Origin: an uncultured Oscillospiraceae bacterium
GTDB lineage: Bacteria > Bacillota > Clostridia > Oscillospirales > Oscillospiraceae
DNA: 36,522 nt
NCBI GenBank assembly: GCA_947631395.1
Contig: CANRLF010000018.1
Span: 1 to 36,522, forward strand
Direction: 5' to 3'
Positions 31,053 to 36,522 of this stretch are shown here, in pieces (positions within the stretch are counted from its first letter, which is position 1; each line of letters starts with the position of its first letter). The notes under the pieces are model-generated. The model did no database searches and was not told where the DNA came from. It worked only from the letters and a program-made list of their open reading frames with translations. The position numbers and the translations under genes are program-made.

Positions 31053-33326
31053 TTGAAGGAGAATGTTAAGCGGGCGCTGGTGTCAAAGGGCGTCGACAAG
31101 GCCCGGCTTGCGGAGCTTGCTGTCAGGTTCACTATGGCCGTCATGCTCGGGAGCGTTCGTATACTCGGGGGCTTTTCCCCCTTCGGCGCGGCCTTTGTGG
31201 GAGCGGCGCCCGGCGGCGGACCCGGAGTCGTAACGCTTATCGGCGCGTGTCTCGGGGCAATGACCCTCGGAAGCTTCGTGACGAGCGTAAAGTACATAGC
31301 CATCGCCGTACTCGTCTGGGCCACCCTCCACTTTTTCGCCGACGTCTGTCCCGACTGGTTCCCAATGGCCGTGGCGTTCGGTGCCATGTCCGTGGTGGGT
31401 GCGGTGTTCGCCTGGGACACGGGCTGGGAAATAAGGGCCACCGCCCTGTGGGTGGTGGAGGCCTTCATGGCCGGGGGATTTGTCTACTTCTACTCCTCCG
31501 CCCTTTCCCCCATCGACGGCGCTCTTCGGCCCGAGGTCCGTGCGGCCCACACGGCGAGCGTCGTCATATTGGCCGCGTCCCTCCTTATGTCCCTGGCCCC
31601 CCTGGAGCTCTTCGGGGTCCTGTCCGTGGGCCGTTGCGCCGCGGTGATACTCGTCCTCTTCGTGACCCTCCGCGGCGGCATGGCAATGGGCTGTGTCGCC
31701 GGGGCGGTCCTGGGGGCGGCCATGGACCTTGCCCAGGGCGGTGTGCCATTTTTCACGATGAGCTACGCCTTTTCCGCCGTCATCGCCGGCATTTTCTCAA
31801 AGTCCGGGCGGCTCCCGTTCATGCTCGGCTATTTTGCCGCCTCCTCCCTGTCGGTGCTGTGGTACTGGGGAGCTCACCGCTGGATGATGTCCCTTTACGA
31901 GACCTTCGCCGCCCTGGTGATCTTCGCCCTCCTGCCGGAGGAGTGGCTTACGAAGGCCGCCGTGTTCCTGCCCGTCAGCGTCCAGGGCTTCGGCTTTTTA
32001 AAGGCCCGTGAGTACACCCGGGACCGTGTGGAGCTGTGCGCCCAGGCATTTAAGAAGCTATATGAGACGGTCCGCGAGGGCGCCGGTGACACCAACGTCG
32101 ACAACACCGCCGTCATATTCGACCGGGCCGCCGACGCGGTATGCCGCTCCTGCCCCCGCTCCCAGCGGTGCTGGCAGGAAAGCTACGTGGACACCGTGGA
32201 CGTTATGAACAGCTTGGAGCCCATGATCGCCTCCCGCGGGGAGGTGGAGGTCTCGGACCTCGCCGAGCACTTCAGGCAGCGGTGCGAGCATCCCCAGGCC
32301 CTTGTTTCCGCCATAAACGCCGAGGCCCGCACCCTCCTCACCCGCCGCCAGTACCGGGCGAGGCTCCGTGAAAGCCGCACCGCGGCCATAGAGCAGTACG
32401 ACCACATAGCCGGCCTTCTCAGGTCCATGGCCCGGGAGCTCGGCGGCGAGATAACCGTGGAACCGGCCCTTGAGCGCAGGCTCCAGAAGTACCTTCGCGG
32501 CATCGCCGTGGACGCCTCCGTGGCGGTGTTCCGCGTCCGCGGCGGGCGCCTCCGGGCGGAGATAAGCTCGTCGAACCTGCGGCTTCTGAAGCGCGACGAG
32601 CTGTGGCTCGACAAGCTCTCCCAGGTCCTTGGCGTCAGGCTCTGCACCGGCGAGGGCTCCGCGGACTCCGGCCGCCTCGTTGTGTTGGAGGCCGAGCCCC
32701 TGGCCGTCCGCGTCGGCGAGGCCAACGCCAAAAAATCCGGCGAGACGGTGTCCGGCGACAGGAGCGCCTGCTTCCGCACCGACGAGGGCGACCTCTACGT
32801 CATACTCTCCGACGGCATGGGCTCCGGCCCCGAGGCCGCCAGGATGTCCGGCGCGGCCCTCAATATCCTTGAGCGTTTCCTCCGGGCCGGCGTCCGGCCT
32901 GAGCTGGCGCTTCCTATACTCTCCGACCTTTGCCTCACCGGCGTGGACGGCGAGCTCATGGGCGCCACCGTGGATCTCCTGTGCCTCAACATGTTCACCG
33001 GCGAGGCCGCCGTCTACAAGTGCGGAGCGGCCCCCTCCTATGTAAAGCGCGGCTCCTCCGTGAAGCGCGTTGCCGCCCCCGACCCCCGCCGCGGCGTCAA
33101 ACGCGCCGGTACAAAGCTCTCCCTCTCCCCCGGCAGTGTGGCCGTCATGGTCTCCGACGGCGTGACCTCCGGGCCAGATGACCGCTGGCTCCGGGAGGCC
33201 ATCGGCGCCTTCGACGGCCAGGACCTTACGGAGCTTTCCCGCGGACTTATCGCCCAGGCGCAAAAGCGCGTGGGCGGCGAGGACGACATGACCGTCATCG
33301 CCGTCAGCTGTGAGGAGCGCGGCTGA
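31053..33326 (+). CDS. spoIIE: Stage II sporulation protein E, membrane phosphatase
   Basis: The protein has 757 residues from TTG 31053-31055, with GGGGAG seven bases upstream. About ten hydrophobic helices (roughly 20-310) are followed by a central regulatory region with a Cys cluster (CRSCPRSQRC). A C-terminal PP2C-type phosphatase domain (about 555-755) has SDGMGSGPEAARMSG and later VMVSDGV and GGEDDMTVIAV, with metal-binding Asp residues. SpoIIE dephosphorylates SpoIIAA at the division septum and so frees SigF in the forespore. It is slightly shorter than the Bacillus protein (about 827). Confidence 0.95.
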   Translation: MKENVKRALVSKGVDKARLAELAVRFTMAVMLGSVRILGGFSPFGAAFVGAAPGGGPGVVTLIGACLGAMTLGSFVTSVKYIAIAVLVWATLHFFADVCPDWFPMAVAFGAMSVVGAVFAWDTGWEIRATALWVVEAFMAGGFVYFYSSALSPIDGALRPEVRAAHTASVVILAASLLMSLAPLELFGVLSVGRCAAVILVLFVTLRGGMAMGCVAGAVLGAAMDLAQGGVPFFTMSYAFSAVIAGIFSKSGRLPFMLGYFAASSLSVLWYWGAHRWMMSLYETFAALVIFALLPEEWLTKAAVFLPVSVQGFGFLKAREYTRDRVELCAQAFKKLYETVREGAGDTNVDNTAVIFDRAADAVCRSCPRSQRCWQESYVDTVDVMNSLEPMIASRGEVEVSDLAEHFRQRCEHPQALVSAINAEARTLLTRRQYRARLRESRTAAIEQYDHIAGLLRSMARELGGEITVEPALERRLQKYLRGIAVDASVAVFRVRGGRLRAEISSSNLRLLKRDELWLDKLSQVLGVRLCTGEGSADSGRLVVLEAEPLAVRVGEANAKKSGETVSGDRSACFRTDEGDLYVILSDGMGSGPEAARMSGAALNILERFLRAGVRPELALPILSDLCLTGVDGELMGATVDLLCLNMFTGEAAVYKCGAAPSYVKRGSSVKRVAAPDPRRGVKRAGTKLSLSPGSVAVMVSDGVTSGPDDRWLREAIGAFDGQDLTELSRGLIAQAQKRVGGEDDMTVIAVSCEERG

Positions 33327-33358
33327 CCCGGTCTTGTTCCAAATAATGTATAGTATTC

Positions 33359-33393
33359 CACAAATCGGGAAAGCTTAATATACACGATTTGTG
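33359..33393 (+). promoter_or_regulatory. 9-bp dyad before the small membrane protein gene
   Basis: CACAAATCG (33359-33367) and its exact inverse (33385-33393) are separated by 17 bases, ending just before the ribosome site. It could be an operator or an RNA hairpin. No T-run follows. Confidence 0.4.
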
Positions 33394-33403
33394 AGGTGAT
33401 CCT

Positions 33404-33676
33404 ATGGTCAAGGGCGTATCCCGGCGGGTGGTGCTTATAAAGTCCCCCGACCCGAAGATTTTTGACGAGGCCATCTTCCTCGTCCGGGAGGAGACGGCGA
33501 AAAATCCCGGCGTCACATGCCAACAGCTCCTTCACGAGGCCCGGGGCGTGGCTGAGGAATATGTGAAGAGCAAGGTCACCCCCGGGCGGAGGCCGTCCCT
33601 CCCCCGGTGGGCCTACGCGGCCATTGGCGCCGGCGGCACGGGGCTTGCGTGGCTATTGACAGTCCTGCTCCAATAA
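33404..33676 (+). CDS. Small protein with a C-terminal membrane helix, unknown function
   Basis: The protein has 90 residues from ATG 33404, with GAGGTGATCCT upstream. The basic N-terminus (MVKGVSRRVVLIKSPDPKIF) precedes an amphipathic segment rich in Glu and Lys (about 20-65). A single helix (AAIGAGGTGLAWLLTVLL, about 72-89) ends the protein, so it is tail-anchored with the bulk in the cytoplasm. It resembles short hypothetical proteins common in Oscillospirales. It follows spoIIE by about 75 bases on the same strand. No function can be given. Confidence 0.7.
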   Translation: MVKGVSRRVVLIKSPDPKIFDEAIFLVREETAKNPGVTCQQLLHEARGVAEEYVKSKVTPGRRPSLPRWAYAAIGAGGTGLAWLLTVLLQ

Positions 33677-33716
33677 AAATTTTATCTCCGGGGGGTGGTA
33701 TTCCACCCCCAAGCCC

Positions 33717-33745
33717 TTGTAATCCTCAGAAAAAGCTGGTACAAT
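33717..33745 (+). promoter_or_regulatory. Promoter of wecB
   Basis: TTGTAA (33717-33722) and TACAAT (33740-33745) have a 17-base spacer, 60 bases before the start. A hairpin (GGGGTGG/CCACCCC) lies just upstream near 33691-33710. Confidence 0.55.
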
Positions 33746-33804
33746 ATATGTGGGGACGTCTGTCCCCTACGTAAAGAGGCTTTGATATACATACAGGTGA
33801 AAAT

Positions 33805-34911
33805 ATGAAAAAAATACTTCTTGTTTTCGGGACCCGCCCGGAGGCTATCAAGATGTGTCCGCTGGTCAATGAGCTGAAGTCCCGGAAGGGCGTTGAGACG
33901 CTGGTGTGCGTCACCGGCCAGCACCGGGAGATGCTCCAGCAGGTGCTGGACGCCTTCGGGGTGGAGCCGGACTATGACCTCGATGTAATGAGTCCCGGCC
34001 AGACCCTCTTCGACCTCACGAGCCGCGTGCTCACGGGCATGAAGGGTGTGCTGGAGGAGGTGCGGCCCGATGTGGTCCTTGTCCACGGCGACACCACCAC
34101 CACCTTCGCCTCGGCCCTGGCCTGCTTCTATCTCAACATCCCCGTGGGCCACGTGGAGGCGGGACTGCGCACCTACAACGTCCACGCCCCCTACCCGGAG
34201 GAATTTAACCGCCAGGCCGTGGGCTCCATCGCGGAATACAACTTCGCCCCGACTGCCCTTGCCCGTGACAATCTTTTGAGGGAGGGCAAGCTCCCCCAGT
34301 CCATCTATGTCACCGGCAACACCGCCATCGACGCTCTTGGTACCACCGTCATCAACGACTTTGAGCACCCGGAGCTCACCTGGGCCCAGGGCTCAAGGCT
34401 CGTCATCCTCACCGCCCACCGGCGCGAGAACTGGGGCGAGCCCCTGCGCCACATCTTCCGGGCCGTCCGCCGTGTGGTCGAGGAGTTTCCGGATGTGAAG
34501 GTCATATACCCCATCCATCTAAATCCCCTGGTCCGCGAGGCCGCGCGGGACGAGCTGGCCGGGTGCGACAGGGTTCGGATCATCGAGCCCCTGGACGTCA
34601 TGGCCTTCCACAACTTCCTGGCCCGCTCCTATATGATCCTCACCGACTCCGGCGGCATCCAGGAGGAGGCCCCCAGCCTCGGCAAGCCCGTACTTGTCCT
34701 CCGGGACGTGACCGAGCGGCCCGAGGGCGTCAAGGCCGGTACCCTCCGTGTCATCGGCACCCGTGAGGAGGTCATCTACGACGAGTTCAAGACCCTCCTC
34801 ACCGACGAGAAACGCTACAACGACATGTCCCGGGCCCAAAACCCCTACGGCGACGGCCTGGCCTCCTGCCGCATAGCCGACATCCTCACCAAGGGCCGCA
34901 CCACCGTATAG
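33805..34911 (+). CDS. wecB: UDP-N-acetylglucosamine 2-epimerase (non-hydrolysing)
   Basis: The protein has 368 residues, the normal length. It interconverts UDP-GlcNAc and UDP-ManNAc, feeding wall polymer synthesis. Family segments seen are VFGTRPEAIKMCPLV (about 7-21), TGQHREML (about 38-45), VHGDTTTTFASALA (about 92-105), GHVEAGLRTYN (about 113-123), PEEFNRQAVGSIAEY, VTGNTAIDAL and the UDP-binding ILTDSGGIQEEAP (about 281-293). It is likely monocistronic, with a promoter and terminator of its own. Confidence 0.95.
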   Translation: MKKILLVFGTRPEAIKMCPLVNELKSRKGVETLVCVTGQHREMLQQVLDAFGVEPDYDLDVMSPGQTLFDLTSRVLTGMKGVLEEVRPDVVLVHGDTTTTFASALACFYLNIPVGHVEAGLRTYNVHAPYPEEFNRQAVGSIAEYNFAPTALARDNLLREGKLPQSIYVTGNTAIDALGTTVINDFEHPELTWAQGSRLVILTAHRRENWGEPLRHIFRAVRRVVEEFPDVKVIYPIHLNPLVREAARDELAGCDRVRIIEPLDVMAFHNFLARSYMILTDSGGIQEEAPSLGKPVLVLRDVTERPEGVKAGTLRVIGTREEVIYDEFKTLLTDEKRYNDMSRAQNPYGDGLASCRIADILTKGRTTV

Positions 34912-34938
34912 ATCTCAATATCCCATAATACATAAAAT

Positions 34939-34971
34939 AACCCCCGCCGTGCAGGCGGGGGTTTAAATTTT
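34939..34971. terminator. Convergent terminator between wecB and the slipin gene
   Basis: A 10-bp GC-rich stem pairs 34939-34948 with 34954-34963, followed by T-rich sequence on the plus strand. It lies seven bases before the stop of the opposing gene. Confidence 0.8.
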
Positions 34972-34977
34972 GAAAAC

Positions 34978-35871
34978 TTACTTTTTCACGCTCTCCACTA
35001 TGCCCTCGGCAAGTCCGGCGAGGCCCTGTATCTCGGAGGGGATGATTATCTTCGTGGCCTGGCCGTTTGCGGCGGCGGCGAAGGCCTCCAGGGCCCGGAT
35101 CTTCAGTACCGCCTCGTTGGGGTTTGCCTCGTTTAAGAGCTTCAGGCCCTCGGCGGTGGCCTGCTGGACCTTCAAAATGGCCTCGGCGCGGCCCTCGGCC
35201 TCAAGTATGGCCGCCTGCTTCTTGGCGTCGGCCCGGAGTATGGCGGACTCCTTCTCGCCCTCGGCGGAGAGGATCGCGGCCCGCTTTTCGCCCTCGGCCT
35301 TCAGTATGGCCTCACGGCGCTCACGCTCCGCCTTCATCTGCTTCTCCATGGCGTTCTGGATCTCCTTTGGAGGCAGTATGTTCTTGAGCTCCACGCGGTT
35401 GACCTTTATGCCCCAGGGGTCCGTGGCCACGTCCAGGATAGAGCGCATCTTGGAGTTTATTATATCCCGGCTTGTCAAGCACTGGTCAAGCTCCAGGTCA
35501 CCTATGATGTTACGAAGTGTGGTGGCCGAGAGATTTTCAATGGCCGTCATGGGGTTCTCGATGCCATAGGTGTAGAGCTTTGGATCGGTGATCTCAAAAT
35601 ACACCACCGTGTCTATCTGCATGGTCACGTTATCCTTCGTGATAACGGGCTGGGGCGGGAAGTCCGCCACCTGCTCCTTCAGCGAGACGATGCGGGCCAC
35701 CCTCTCGATGAAGGGTATCTTGAAATGGAGTCCCACTCCCCAGGTGGTGCTGTACGCGCCCAGGCGCTCAATGACGTAGGCCTTGGCCTGCTGTACCACT
35801 CTGATGTTCCTGGCGATGACAAGTATCGCCAGAAGGGCAATGACGATTACGGATACGATCAAGGGTCCCAT
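34978..35871 (-). CDS. Slipin/stomatin-like SPFH protein (QmcA type)
   Basis: The protein has 297 residues. One N-terminal membrane helix (about 4-21) is followed by an SPFH domain (about 25-180) with YVIERLGAYSTTWGVGLHFK, split over two strands, then NVTMQIDTVVYFEITDP. A long coiled coil of repeated KAEGEKRAAIL-type units follows (about 185-250), with a C-terminal hydrophobic end. It oligomerises in the inner membrane. It is followed in most bacteria by an NfeD-type partner, here encoded just upstream in the same operon. The D-rich SPFH gene at 23116 is a separate subfamily. Confidence 0.92.
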   Translation of the reverse strand: MGPLIVSVIVIALLAILVIARNIRVVQQAKAYVIERLGAYSTTWGVGLHFKIPFIERVARIVSLKEQVADFPPQPVITKDNVTMQIDTVVYFEITDPKLYTYGIENPMTAIENLSATTLRNIIGDLELDQCLTSRDIINSKMRSILDVATDPWGIKVNRVELKNILPPKEIQNAMEKQMKAERERREAILKAEGEKRAAILSAEGEKESAILRADAKKQAAILEAEGRAEAILKVQQATAEGLKLLNEANPNEAVLKIRALEAFAAAANGQATKIIIPSEIQGLAGLAEGIVESVKK

Positions 35872-35954
35872 TTTAGTTCCTCCTTTTTAATTTAGCTTTG
35901 ATTTAGCCGTTTTAAAAGCGGCGCAAGATCCAAATCCCCCGTCCGGAAAAGCCC

Positions 35955-36389
35955 TCAGGCCGGCACGGTCGCCTCCTCGACGATTAGCTTCACGCCCTGG
36001 ATGGAGGTCACGCGCACGTACTCCCCCGCCGGGATATTAGTACCGGTGAGGCTCCGGGCGGTCCACTCCTTGCCGTCCACGGCCACAACGCCCGTCCCCG
36101 CTATGTTGTCTATGTCCTCAGTCACGGGGCATATGACGCCGATCACCCTGTCGGCGTTGGTGGGCTTTTGGCGCACATTGAGATACTTGCGGGCCACAGG
36201 TCTCAGGGCGGCCAGCACCACCGCGCTGACGCCAAGGAAGATCACTATCTGGAGCCACACCGCCAGGTGGAACGCCGCGGCGATAAGCGCGGCGGCGGCG
36301 CCGATGGCGAACCATATGGACACCAGCCCCACTGTGCCTGCCTCCACGGCGATGAGCGCCACGATAGCCACAAGCCAGAAAATTACCAT
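35955..36389 (-). CDS. NfeD family membrane protein
   Basis: The protein has 144 residues. Two to three hydrophobic helices (about 3-20, 24-42 and 47-65) are followed by a C-terminal OB-fold domain (about 80-140: VIGVICPVTEDIDN, then GTGVVAVDGKEWTARSL and GEYVRVTSIQGVKLIVE). It is a short NfeD without the protease domain. Its usual partner is a slipin, encoded 83 bases downstream. Confidence 0.92.
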   Translation of the reverse strand: MVIFWLVAIVALIAVEAGTVGLVSIWFAIGAAAALIAAAFHLAVWLQIVIFLGVSAVVLAALRPVARKYLNVRQKPTNADRVIGVICPVTEDIDNIAGTGVVAVDGKEWTARSLTGTNIPAGEYVRVTSIQGVKLIVEEATVPA

Positions 36390-36421
36390 ATCCGGGTCCT
36401 CCCCTCTTTTATTTTGTTGAT

Positions 36422-36452
36422 TGTACCATACACGCGAAGCGTGGATGGTACA
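36422..36452. repeat. Long hairpin near the right edge
   Basis: The 14-base arms pair TGTACCAT-A-CACGC with its inverse around a GAA loop (36422-36435 with 36439-36452), with one internal mismatch. A second short stem (CCCGGC/GCCGGG) lies near 36471-36486. No gene is visible from 36390 to the edge. Confidence 0.55.
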
Positions 36453-36522
36453 TTGCCATGTTTTTCGGTTCCCGGCGTAAGCCGGGGAGAAAAACGGCTA
36501 AAATTAATATAATATCCGCCAC

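Noticed and set aside
32058-33263. 401-codon minus-strand frame over spoIIE
   Set aside because: It is a shadow in GC-rich DNA; spoIIE has clear family motifs on the plus strand.

Overview
The window looks like part of the chromosome of a spore-forming, fairly GC-rich member of the Clostridia, probably Oscillospiraceae/Ruminococcaceae-like. The evidence is SpoIIE, a SigG- and a SigH-type sigma factor, a DUF4364 gene, a clostridial zinc-ribbon protein, the ruvCAB block, the ammonia-dependent AsnA, and strong AGGAGG ribosome sites with occasional TTG or GTG starts. The assignment to a group is inference.

Left end (1-1150): a truncated AAA/RepA-like ATPase of the kind found in mobile elements. 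It is preceded by a consensus promoter and a leader of about 380 nt containing a large terminator-like hairpin.

Accessory block (1156-10882, minus strand): an unusual operon-like cluster. A BlaI-type repressor has a promoter bracketed by near-identical inverted BlaI boxes. It is followed by an M56 (BlaR1/MecR1-like) membrane protease, a small secreted CxxC protein and a lipoprotein sugar-type substrate-binding protein (SBP). The M56-CxxC-SBP triad is then repeated, and a third copy survives as a scar of about 150 bp. Two CUT1-type permeases and a membrane protein of unknown function follow. The two M56 proteins share an almost unchanged first 275 residues, while their extracellular tails are unrelated. 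The SBPs and CxxC proteins have also diverged. The arrangement suggests a duplicating sense-and-import cassette under one repressor, and it is the strongest candidate for an undescribed system here.

Core block (10966-24202): a hairpin cluster, a zinc-ribbon protein, sigH, ruvB-ruvA-ruvC, a conserved hypothetical gene with a possible sigma-K promoter, asnA, an AlgJ/AlgI-type surface O-acetylation pair, a GNAT acetyltransferase, a YerB-like DUF3048 protein, DUF4364 coupled to a possible C39-like cysteine peptidase, and an SPFH protein with a ribbon-helix-helix partner.

An AT-rich EcoRV-type restriction-modification island (24222-25954) follows. Its methyltransferase is intact, but the endonuclease reading frame is broken near its 3' end. 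After it come ilvE, sigG with a good sigma-F-type promoter, an ECF sigma/anti-sigma pair, a compact type I toxin-antitoxin locus (29523-29908), a riboflavin ECF-transporter S component under an FMN riboswitch, spoIIE, a small membrane protein, wecB, and a slipin/NfeD pair at the right end. No tRNA, rRNA or CRISPR array was seen.
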